This document shows positions 53,815 through 60,866 of a DNA stretch of 64,000 nucleotides, piece after piece. Each line of letters starts with the position of its first letter. Within the stretch, counting starts at the first letter, position 1. The stretch spans positions 1 to 64,000 of the forward strand of contig JBAYIS010000005.1 of the NCBI GenBank assembly GCA_041665525.1, in the 5' to 3' direction. Origin of the DNA: UBA8401 sp041665525. GTDB taxonomy: Bacteria > Bacteroidota > Ignavibacteria > UBA10030 > UBA8401. The notes under the pieces are model-generated. The model had not been told where the DNA came from. It saw nothing but the letters and a program-made list of their open reading frames with translations, and ran no database searches. The translations under genes were made by a program, and so were the position numbers.

Positions 53815-54519
53815 GTGCGGTTCATTCATTCTTCCATATTGCAGCCGCTGCGGGATTTCATCTTTGTCACATCCTGTTTTTCCTGCGGTATGCCGCTGCT
53901 GGAACATGAGAGCAGAGTGTGTGCACGATGCTGGAATTCCATGACACGGGTCGGGAAAACCGACTATACTATTGCAGTGCTGAAACAACGATTTGACGAA
54001 GGGGGTGTCGTTGAAGATCTGCGGACGATGTTCTATTTTGAGAAAGGGAAAGTGCTTCAGCAACTGGCTCATTGCTTGAAATATGAGGAGATCACAGCAA
54101 TTGGTTTTGAACTCGGTGCGAGGCTTTCCGAACAGTTGAAAGACAAAAACTTCGATGCTGTCGTTCCCATTCCACTGAACAAACGCAAGGAACGGGAGCG
54201 GGGATATAATCAAAGCGATTTCATCGCACGGGGCATCGCATCCGTGATACGAATACCGGTTGTGAATACGGTTCTCCGTCGTGTGAAATATACGGTGACT
54301 CAGACACGATTGAATGCAGAGCAGCGGAAAGAGAACATGTCGGAGGCGTTTGAGATATCCAACGGCAGTCTGGTTCGGGAGAAACATATACTGCTGGTAG
54401 ATGACGTTATCACGACCGGTTCGACAATCCAGGAAGCAGCGAAAGTGCTGCGTCAGGCCGGTGCGGCATCCGTCACAGCAGGTTCAGCAGGATTGGCAAA
54501 ATTGGGGGAAGATGTGTAA
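53815..54519 (+). CDS. ComF-family protein (phosphoribosyltransferase fold)
   Basis: The 234-residue protein starts with a zinc-ribbon-like set of four Cys (SCFSCGMP and RVCARCW, ~20-43), and then the middle DAVVPIPLNKRKERERGYNQ and the PRPP loop LLVDDVITTGSTIQEAAKVL near the C-terminus, the marks of ComF/GntX. In competent bacteria ComF is needed for DNA uptake, but many relatives are general. I chose GTG at 53815 because AGGAG lies nine bases upstream. It lies 33 bases after uvrB. Confidence 0.92.
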   Translation: MRFIHSSILQPLRDFIFVTSCFSCGMPLLEHESRVCARCWNSMTRVGKTDYTIAVLKQRFDEGGVVEDLRTMFYFEKGKVLQQLAHCLKYEEITAIGFELGARLSEQLKDKNFDAVVPIPLNKRKERERGYNQSDFIARGIASVIRIPVVNTVLRRVKYTVTQTRLNAEQRKENMSEAFEISNGSLVREKHILLVDDVITTGSTIQEAAKVLRQAGAASVTAGSAGLAKLGEDV

Positions 54520-54558
54520 TATCAATGACGGCACTCTTTCACGAATCAGAAAGTAATT

Positions 54559-54924
54559 ATGAAAACAATTTTAGTAGTTGATGATGACGATGGAATTCGA
54601 ACGATGATATCGACCGTATTCAAACGAGAAGGATATGGAATTCTTGAGACGGATAACGGTGCCGATGCTGTGGATATCGTCAATGAACAACATCCGGATT
54701 TGATTATTTGCGATGTGATGATGGAAAACATGAACGGGTTCATGGTGCGGGAGATGCTCAAGGATAATCCGGAAACAGCAAAGATTCCGATGATTATGAT
54801 GACAGGTATGGCAACATCCGCCGGTGCTTGGGAGGCGGATAAAGAAGTGGAGTATTTGAAAAAACCCTTCCTCATCCCGGATCTACGTTTGCTGATTGAA
54901 AAACGGATTGGAACGCCGGCATAA
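54559..54924 (+). CDS. Single-domain response regulator
   Basis: The 121-residue lone receiver has ILVVDDDDGIRTM, the phospho-acceptor Asp52 in ICDVMMENMNGF and the conserved Lys in YLKKPF. The Thr switch is in MMTGMA. No output domain is attached. It lies 39 bases after the ComF gene and is followed by a terminator. No kinase is adjacent. Confidence 0.93.
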   Translation: MKTILVVDDDDGIRTMISTVFKREGYGILETDNGADAVDIVNEQHPDLIICDVMMENMNGFMVREMLKDNPETAKIPMIMMTGMATSAGAWEADKEVEYLKKPFLIPDLRLLIEKRIGTPA

Positions 54925-54961
54925 TCAATTGTAAAACAATTCAACGATTATACAAATACCG

Positions 54962-54989
54962 AAAAGGCATCATACGATGCCTTTTTTTA
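54962..54989 (+). terminator. Rho-independent terminator after the single receiver
   Basis: AAAAGGCATC pairs with GATGCCTTTT around an ATAC loop, with a further three T beyond the stem. It closes the unit that includes uvrB and comF. Confidence 0.88.
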
Positions 54990-55145
54990 TGCGTTCTTCC
55001 GAACAATGACTCCATGCCCAGGATAATGATACACAATGATTTCTCTCTTTCTTGATGATTTCCAATAGGGTACATTGAGTGGTGGTGGGATTGCCGCCGG
55101 ATGTGCACAGAGTTTTCTGAATCGGCGTTCTTATGGAGAAAGGAA

Positions 55146-57713
55146 ATGAAATCCATGAATACAAAAAGCTCGATCACCATAGGGGTGTTGTGTTCCGCAG
55201 CCTTCATCGTTTTCCTCGTCATTTTTCTACCGAAGGACAAACCGCTGAAATTTTCAGGCGCCATGCAGGCCCTTCAATTGTGGAATGAACAGCGAGCATA
55301 TCCTGACGCGGAGATCGACGACGAAAAATATTTTACGGCATTTCGCCGCCAGCGGGATGCCGGACTGGCAGAAAAACAAATTTCTTTTGCATCGGATCAG
55401 TGGCGGCAGATTGGTCCGCATAATATCGGCGGAAGGACTCTTGCCGTTGCCGTCAATCCTCAGAATACAACGACGATCTACGCCGGCTCTGCCAGCGGCG
55501 GTCTCTGGCGCAGTTTTACAGAGGGGAAGGGTGCTCTTGCATGGAATCCGGTGAAAACAGGTTTCCCTGTCCTTGGTGTCAGTTCCATCGCCATCGTTCC
55601 CGGTGATTCCAACATCATGCTGATTGGAACAGGGGAGGTCTACAATAGAACCAGTTCCATCGGCGGGATCAGCATCCGAACAACGCGCGGAAGTTACGGC
55701 ATTGGGATTCTGCGTTCCACCAATGGCGGCGCCTCGTGGTCGAAAGTTCTTGATTGGAGTTATGGACAACTCCGCGGAGTTCAGTCGATTAAAATCCATC
55801 CAAACTATTTCAATCACGTATGGGCCGCGACTTCTGAAGGACTATTCAAATCTGTTGACACTGGTAAAACATGGGTGAGTGTCTCGTCCGTATTGATGGG
55901 AACGGATATTGTATTTGATCCAAACGACACCAACGTTGTCATCGCTGCGCATGGAAATCTCGGTAGCACCGGCAGAGGAATCTACCGCACGCTGAACGGG
56001 GGAACAACCTGGGAGCATCTCACGCAGGGATTGCCGGCGGATTTTGGCGGGAAGATCATTTTTTCACAATATGCGGCAGCCCCGAATGTGATCTATGCGA
56101 GCATCGGCAACGGAGCGAGTAGCGGAACATGGCTGTGTAAGACAACGAACTATGGTGCTTCGTGGGAAATTCTTTCGACAACGGATTATGCAAGCTATCA
56201 GGGATGGTACTCCCATTTCGTCGGTGTGGATCCTGTCGACTCGACCAAGATCATCTGCGGCGGAGTTGATCTTTTCAAATCAACGAACGGCGGACGAACA
56301 CTATCGGTTAAAACGGATTGGTCTGCATGGTATTTTGGCACTCCGCAGCCCGGTGAACCGGAGGGCCCGGCCAATTATTCTCATGCCGATCATCATGTGA
56401 TCGTCTATGACCCGATCGAGCCGAATACGGTCTATTTCGGCACGGATGGAGGGGTGTTTTGTTCGACCGACGGCGGTGAAACATTCGAAGGACGGAACGG
56501 AGGGTATCAAACGACACAGTTTTACAATGGATTTTCATCAGCATGGCTTGATTCAAATCTGGCAATCGGCGGAATGCAGGATAATGCTACTGCCATTTAC
56601 GAAGGGACTGTCGCATGGCGAAGGGTAATAGGAGGTGATGGCTGTATGACGGCAATGAGTCCGACAAGTACGGATACCATGTATGGTTCGTCGCAAGTTC
56701 TTTCATTGCTGCGCTCTGCAAATAAAGGAATCTCATTCAGCGGAATGTCAATTCCTTCCAGTTCTGTGACGAATTTTGTTGGACCGTTTGCATTGTCGGA
56801 GTCGGAACCGAAGGTCCTCTATGCGGGAAGGGATAAGGTGTACAAAACAATCAACAGCGGAGTGAACTGGATAACCATGAATTCGAATGTGCCTTTGGAC
56901 GGCAATCCAGTGCTTGCCATTGCTATCGCACCCACCAGTTCTGATACGGTCTATGTAACTACGACGCCGAGATCATCCCGAGGAAAAGTATTTCGGACAA
57001 CCAATGGAGGAAGTACGTGGACGAATATTACCGGTTCATTGCCTGACAGATATATGATCGATATTGTCGTTCATCCCGTTTCTTCTTCGACCGTCTATGT
57101 GACACTGTCTGGATTTGGCACGTCCCACCTATATACATCAACGGACGCCGGCACGACGTGGATCAATATCGGCAATGGATTACCGGATGTTCCGACCTCC
57201 GCCGTTGCTGTTGATCCTTTCAATACAACAAATATTTATGTCGGGAATGATCTTGGAGTGTATGTCTCGACAAACAGCGGTTCAACATGGAACACTTTCA
57301 GCGATGGATTGTATGATGCGACACTTATTATGGACTTGAGCATCTCCCAGCAAAACCGATCGATCCGCGGAGTGACCCATGGGAACGGGGTGTTCGAACG
57401 GAAACTGCTGCAGACTCCTACCGCGGTCAATTCTGGACAGGTGGTTGCCACAGAATTTAGGTTGTACCAGAATTATCCGAATCCGTTCAATCCGACAACA
57501 ACAATATCATATATCGTACCGAAACAAACGCATGTTTCCATCATTATCTATGACCAACTGGGAAGAAAAATGGAATCACTTGTGGATCAGAATACACCAG
57601 CAGGATCATATTCCGTTACATTGAACGCGGCCAACTATGCCAGCGGTACGTATTACTATACGATGAAAGCCGGAATCTATTCGGCAACAAAAAGTATGGT
57701 GCTTATCAAATAG
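55146..57713 (+). CDS. Secreted BNR-repeat (sortilin/xyloglucanase-like) protein with T9SS sorting domain
   Basis: The 855-residue protein starts with an N-terminal helix (ITIGVLCSAAFIVFLVIF) serving as signal or anchor. Asp-box repeats fill residues ~95-760, for example STNGGASWSKV, SVDTGKTWVSV, TLNGGTTWEHL, TTNGGSTWTNI, STDAGTTWINI and STNSGSTWNTF. These are the marks of seven-bladed propeller folds such as Vps10 and GH74. I see no clear catalytic pair, so enzyme activity is not claimed. The last ~85 residues open with NYPNPFNPTT and end KSMVLIK, a T9SS sorting domain. I chose the ATG at 55146 for GGAGAAAGGAA just before it. Confidence 0.9.
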   Translation: MKSMNTKSSITIGVLCSAAFIVFLVIFLPKDKPLKFSGAMQALQLWNEQRAYPDAEIDDEKYFTAFRRQRDAGLAEKQISFASDQWRQIGPHNIGGRTLAVAVNPQNTTTIYAGSASGGLWRSFTEGKGALAWNPVKTGFPVLGVSSIAIVPGDSNIMLIGTGEVYNRTSSIGGISIRTTRGSYGIGILRSTNGGASWSKVLDWSYGQLRGVQSIKIHPNYFNHVWAATSEGLFKSVDTGKTWVSVSSVLMGTDIVFDPNDTNVVIAAHGNLGSTGRGIYRTLNGGTTWEHLTQGLPADFGGKIIFSQYAAAPNVIYASIGNGASSGTWLCKTTNYGASWEILSTTDYASYQGWYSHFVGVDPVDSTKIICGGVDLFKSTNGGRTLSVKTDWSAWYFGTPQPGEPEGPANYSHADHHVIVYDPIEPNTVYFGTDGGVFCSTDGGETFEGRNGGYQTTQFYNGFSSAWLDSNLAIGGMQDNATAIYEGTVAWRRVIGGDGCMTAMSPTSTDTMYGSSQVLSLLRSANKGISFSGMSIPSSSVTNFVGPFALSESEPKVLYAGRDKVYKTINSGVNWITMNSNVPLDGNPVLAIAIAPTSSDTVYVTTTPRSSRGKVFRTTNGGSTWTNITGSLPDRYMIDIVVHPVSSSTVYVTLSGFGTSHLYTSTDAGTTWINIGNGLPDVPTSAVAVDPFNTTNIYVGNDLGVYVSTNSGSTWNTFSDGLYDATLIMDLSISQQNRSIRGVTHGNGVFERKLLQTPTAVNSGQVVATEFRLYQNYPNPFNPTTTISYIVPKQTHVSIIIYDQLGRKMESLVDQNTPAGSYSVTLNAANYASGTYYYTMKAGIYSATKSMVLIK

Positions 57714-57778
57714 TTGAATGGATAAGAATAAGCTATAACAATTTTTGAAACAGAACCACTCACACAAAGGGAAACTTC

Positions 57779-58111
57779 ATGAACTATTTTGAGCATATCA
57801 ACGCCGCGATCACTATTTGCGATACGGACGGAATTATTCTGTTTATGAATGACAAATCTGCCGATGTGTTTAAGGACGACGGAGGGAAAGCGCTGATCGG
57901 CACAAGCCTATTTGGCTGCCATCCAGAACCGGCACTCACCAAAGTAAAGGAATTGCTCGCTTCTGGCAGGACCAACATCTATACCGTTGAAAAAATGGGG
58001 AAGAAAAAGCTGATCTACCAATCACCGTGGTTCGAGAACGGTGTCAACAAAGGGATGGTTGAAATCTCCATAGAACTGCCGGAGGAGATGCCGCATTTTG
58101 TGAGAAAGTGA
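57779..58111 (+). CDS. Lone PAS-domain protein
   Basis: The 110-residue protein is a single PAS fold: AAITICDTDGIILFMNDKSADVF (residues 9-31) and GCHPEPALTKVKELL follow the usual beta-alpha-beta pattern, with a C-terminal strand pair. It has no kinase or output part. Similar short PAS proteins with the GCHPEPA pattern occur in anaerobes. It lies 65 bases after the BNR gene, with AAAGGGAAA before its ATG. Confidence 0.85.
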   Translation: MNYFEHINAAITICDTDGIILFMNDKSADVFKDDGGKALIGTSLFGCHPEPALTKVKELLASGRTNIYTVEKMGKKKLIYQSPWFENGVNKGMVEISIELPEEMPHFVRK

Positions 58112-58237
58112 ATTAGCCATGGCAGACGTAAGTATCTGAATAATTCAGTATATTCTCTTGTATTGAGTTATCAATTGATAGATTCGGTTGGCGATAGAAG
58201 TGAAGTTGCATTGTGCGATGAGCAAGAAAAATACTCT

Positions 58238-58289
58238 TTTAAAACACAAAAGACATCTTTCGATGTCTTTTGGTTAGTAGCGGGGCTAG
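58238..58289. repeat. 52-bp direct repeat, left copy: scar of tRNA-Met 3' end plus terminator
   Basis: This stretch is identical to 58358-58409. Read on the minus strand it holds the last ~12 bases of the tRNA (CTAGCCCCGCTA), then CTAACC and the terminator hairpin. The rest of the tRNA is absent from this copy. The spacer between copies is 68 bases and holds the hairpin TCCCGCC/GGCGGGA at 58292-58312. Confidence 0.85.
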
Positions 58290-58360
58290 TATCCCGCCTA
58301 AAAGCGGCGGGACGTCGTTCTATATAAAAACATAGAGGCTCCGCTTGAACAGAGGTCTTT

Positions 58361-58391
58361 AAAACACAAAAGACATCTTTCGATGTCTTTT
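58361..58391 (-). terminator. Terminator of the tRNA-Met gene
   Basis: On the minus strand AAAAGACATC pairs with GATGTCTTTT over ten positions around a GAAA loop, followed by GTGTTTTAAA. A second exact copy lies at 58241-58271. Confidence 0.85.
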
Positions 58392-58397
58392 GGTTAG

Positions 58398-58470
58398 TAG
58401 CGGGGCTAGGACTTGAACCTAGAACCTTCGGGTTATGAGCCCGACGAGCTGCCAATTGCTCCCTTAGCAT
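58398..58470 (-). tRNA. tRNA-Met(CAT) with destroyed 5' acceptor strand
   Basis: Read on the minus strand, the D arm GAGC...GCTC, anticodon arm TCGGG-CTCATAA-CCCGA (anticodon CAT), variable loop and T arm CTAGG-TTCAAGT-CCTAG are intact. The 3' acceptor strand CCCCGCT and discriminator A are present with no encoded CCA. The 5' acceptor strand should be AGCGGGG but reads ATGCTAA, and U8 is replaced by G. The gene is thus broken from position 9 outward and cannot fold. The break coincides with the start of sequence carrying an integrase gene, so this is best read as the displaced 3' part of an attachment-site tRNA. Confidence 0.8.
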
Positions 58471-58488
58471 AATTGCGTTTTTTGCTCC

Positions 58489-58510
58489 AGTGCAAGCTGG
58501 AGTGCAAGCT
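58489..58510 (+). repeat. Tandem AGTGCAAGCT repeats before the integrase gene
   Basis: AGTGCAAGCT occurs at 58489-58498 and 58501-58510, and CTCCAG/CTGGAG form an inverted repeat around the first copy. Such repeats near an integrase start are often arm-type binding sites; this is inference. Confidence 0.45.
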
Positions 58511-59539
58511 ATGCTTACCAATATCTGCCTCTTCAAGAACAACCGTTCAGGTATTTACTACATCCAATACACCAAGCACGGAGTTCGTAAGCAAAAAACC
58601 ACGAAGCAACGTACGAAGTCTGAAGCGACAATAGTCCTGCAGCAATTCCTAACATCTCACACAACCGTCCAGAACTCTGAAATTACTGTACAACAGTTCA
58701 AGGAAGAGTATAAGAAATTCTCACAGGGATTTCATTCGCCTGCAACACAAAGCGCAGTAGTAGATGGATTTCGATGGTTCGAGAAGCGTATTAGTAATCG
58801 CACTCTCTCTTCCATCGGTCTAAAAGATTTGGATCAATTTATCACCTACCTTAGAGTCCATAAGTCAGTACACACAGCCAGGAAGCACTACATAACACTG
58901 GCAGCAGCCTTCCAAAAAGCAGTTGAGTGGGAATACCTGCATGAGAACCTGTGGCGCAAAGTGAAAAAACCCAAACCGCCCCTGATTGATGCTCCCTTCA
59001 TCACTCTCGAAGAATTTAGGAAAGTATTAGATGCGGTGCCAAGCATGGAAGTACGCAACATAGTGTCGGTGGCATTCAACACTGGTATGAGACGGGGAGA
59101 AGTGATGCAGTTACGATGGGATTCGATTGACTTCAAAGAACGGATGCTTACCGTCCAGAACACTGATACGTTCACTACAAAGAGTCGAAAACAGCGGTCG
59201 ATCCCAATGAACGATAGTTGTTACGAAGCCATCCAACAGCAGCGCCAGACTCAATCGGAGAGTATCTTCGTCTTCACGGTGCTGGCTGATATGGTGCAAC
59301 ATCAGTTCAAACGTGCTTGTCGTGCTGTTTACGGTGACGACACCAAGCTGCACTTCCACAGCCTACGGCATTCGTTCTGTTCTAACCTTGTTCGAAATGG
59401 TGCGGACATCAAAGTGGTTCAGTCGCTGGCTGGTCATTCGAGCATAGCTGTGACAGAGAAATATACGCACTATGTGCGGTCTGATGCAGTGAAAGCGGTT
59501 CAACTTCTGGCAAGTGTTGATATAGTGATATTTAAATAA
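58511..59539 (+). CDS. Tyrosine recombinase / integrase
   Basis: The 342-residue protein has an AP2-like N-terminal DNA-binding part (~1-45, GIYYIQYTKHGVRKQKTTK), an SAM-like core-binding domain (~60-155) and a catalytic domain with the conserved Arg in NTGMRRGEVMQLRW (~200), the His-x-x-Arg in HFHSLRHSFCSNL (~285), the late His in AGHSS and the Tyr nucleophile in EKYTHY. All catalytic residues are intact. I chose the ATG at 58511, with GGAG nine bases upstream. It starts 41 bases from the broken tRNA and points away from it, so it is the likely integrase of the element that begins in the tRNA. The family also includes resolvases, so direct action on this site is inference. Confidence 0.93.
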   Translation: MLTNICLFKNNRSGIYYIQYTKHGVRKQKTTKQRTKSEATIVLQQFLTSHTTVQNSEITVQQFKEEYKKFSQGFHSPATQSAVVDGFRWFEKRISNRTLSSIGLKDLDQFITYLRVHKSVHTARKHYITLAAAFQKAVEWEYLHENLWRKVKKPKPPLIDAPFITLEEFRKVLDAVPSMEVRNIVSVAFNTGMRRGEVMQLRWDSIDFKERMLTVQNTDTFTTKSRKQRSIPMNDSCYEAIQQQRQTQSESIFVFTVLADMVQHQFKRACRAVYGDDTKLHFHSLRHSFCSNLVRNGADIKVVQSLAGHSSIAVTEKYTHYVRSDAVKAVQLLASVDIVIFK

Positions 59540-59647
59540 ATAACTGCTTAGGGATTATTGTGCATAGATATCCTTATTTTTGTGGAGGGCTACATGGCTT
59601 TCATACATGATTGACCTTGTTGGAGCTACAATTTAGCTGGATTTAAA

Positions 59648-59667
59648 AATACCAAGAATTTGGTATT
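59648..59667 (+). terminator. Short palindrome between the integrase and DUF1508 genes
   Basis: AATACCAA and TTGGTATT pair perfectly over eight positions around GAAT. No T-run follows, so it may be a protein site or mRNA hairpin. It is weak evidence for a terminator. Confidence 0.3.
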
Positions 59668-59724
59668 GCGGATCAATCCTCTTTGGTGTAGACTTTCGGG
59701 GTCTAAATAAAGGAGGTGATATAA

Positions 59725-59877
59725 ATGGATAAATGGGAGTTTTATAAAGACCCACAAGGATTATGGCGTTGGAGGCGTGTTGCATCCAATGGAAGAATAG
59801 TTGGAGCCTCAACCGAGGGATACGTAAACAAAGAGGACTGTATCGCCAACGCACGCCGCAATGGCTACAATGGATAA
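59725..59877 (+). CDS. Small DUF1508 (YegP-like) protein
   Basis: The 50-residue frame starts with ATG behind a very strong AAAGGAGGTGAT site five bases upstream. The product reads WEFYKDPQGLWRWRRVASNGRIV and then STEGYVNKEDC, the hallmark of the DUF1508 fold: an aromatic strand, SNG-R turn, and a conserved SEGY-like motif. Usual copies have one or two such units; this has one. DUF1508 proteins occur often on islands and phages; function is unknown. It lies 185 bases after the integrase gene. Confidence 0.85.
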   Translation: MDKWEFYKDPQGLWRWRRVASNGRIVGASTEGYVNKEDCIANARRNGYNG

Positions 59878-59889
59878 AAGGGGTGTTCT

Positions 59890-60129
59890 TCAATAGGAAC
59901 GCACTTTCACGCCAATTTCTTTTGCAATAAATTCTGCTTTACCAAAAGAGTTGGCGTGGAGTATTTTGTTCTCTGTTCGCTCTAATGTGTGCCCTTTACA
60001 GTTAAAAGCGTTTTCATAATTTGCTTCCTCAAAGTGTGAGTAGACAAATGGAATGACCAGTATTACGAATCCCCAATATCGGGATGCAGCTTTGCATTCC
60101 CAATTAACTACACTTTCTTGTCGGGTGAA
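59890..60129 (-). pseudogene. Open frame without a start codon, possible remnant of a small membrane protein
   Basis: On the minus strand a frame of 79 codons runs from a TAA at 60130-60132 to a TGA at 59890-59892 with no ATG, GTG or TTG at its head. The translation has a hydrophobic stretch (YWGFVILVIPFVYSHF) and a polar tail ending in KEIGVKVRSY that looks protein-like. The frame may be the end of a gene whose start was lost. I cannot name a family. Apart from this I see nothing in 59878-60179. Confidence 0.35.
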
Positions 60130-60179
60130 TTAGTAACGTATAAACTATTCGATTCAAGGTAGGTATTCAACGCTTATTG

Positions 60180-60593
60180 ATGAGACAGAAACTTATACAA
60201 TCAAAATTTAAGAAGATAACTTTAGAGAGAACTTCAGGATTTGTATCGTTTCAATCCTATTCTATAGAAATTTACGCTGATGGAATCGTAAATCTTTCAG
60301 TCATAAAATTTCAAGACAAGATAGGGAGCTATTCTTGGAAAATTGAATCCGAAGCAGTTAAGACTCTGAACGAGTCGATTTTCAAATATGGATTTTTTAC
60401 GATGAAAGGGAAAGAGCCGACAATTACTGCAACAGATATGTCTTTTTGTAATATCTCTATTCTTCTTGAAAACGGACGTTTTCGGGAAATCGAACATTAT
60501 CTCGGCGAAAATAAATACCCAATTCGTTTAGCCACGTTAGAAAACAAAATCGAAAAGATTATTCACGTAGGTCAATATATCGGTAAGTGGTAG
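60180..60593 (+). CDS. DUF6438-like protein
   Basis: The 137-residue protein resembles DUF6438: ITLERTSGFVSFQSYSIEIY, followed by DGIVNL, then NGRFREIEHYLG and a C-terminal LATLENKIEKIIHVGQYIG. The family usually has a CFGXC-type pair of cysteines between the first two strands; here that place reads SGFVSF, so the cysteines are missing. The function of the family is unknown. I chose the ATG at 60180; a TTG three bases earlier is possible. It lies on the island and is AT-rich. Confidence 0.7.
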   Translation: MRQKLIQSKFKKITLERTSGFVSFQSYSIEIYADGIVNLSVIKFQDKIGSYSWKIESEAVKTLNESIFKYGFFTMKGKEPTITATDMSFCNISILLENGRFREIEHYLGENKYPIRLATLENKIEKIIHVGQYIGKW

Positions 60594-60614
60594 AAGGTAT
60601 CCTTCCACCGTTTT
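60586..60614 (+). terminator. Possible weak terminator after the DUF6438 gene
   Basis: GGTAGAAGG pairs with CCTTCCACC with one bulge on each side around a TAT loop, followed by GTTTTGC. The stem overlaps the stop codon. Confidence 0.4.
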
Positions 60615-60625
60615 GCTCACCTGAA

Positions 60626-60716
60626 ACTCCCACTGGAATGCCTACCTAACTCCGTAAAAGTGATTCAGCGGCTGCACCGGCAGCAGCATAGACCTCAAAC
60701 GGCAATTGATATTTTC
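60626..60716. repeat. Diverged direct repeat, left copy (flanks the island BNR gene)
   Basis: Blocks shared in order with 63064-63153 are ACTCCCACTGGAA, CGTAAA, GCATAG, CCTCAAAC and CAATTGAT, over about 90 bases. The surrounding 273 bases hold no gene. Confidence 0.6.
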
Positions 60717-60866
60717 GTCATGTAAGCCAACAGATAACCATTGTACTGCTTATTTACGTTGCTGTAGTCAGGCCAAATATCTACATTCAAAGGTTCTCCT
60801 CAATACGCTTGCGTAGTGGCAAATCAACTACAACTCGACGAACCAAAAAATGATGGGTGATCCAAT

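Noticed and set aside
55146..57713. Sialidase or GH74 activity of the BNR proteins
   Set aside because: Asp-box repeats are present, but I cannot see the arginine triad of sialidases or the catalytic acids of GH74, so only the fold is claimed.
58398..58470. A normal, functional tRNA-Met gene
   Set aside because: The 5' acceptor strand does not pair with the 3' strand and U8 is absent, so the cloverleaf cannot close.
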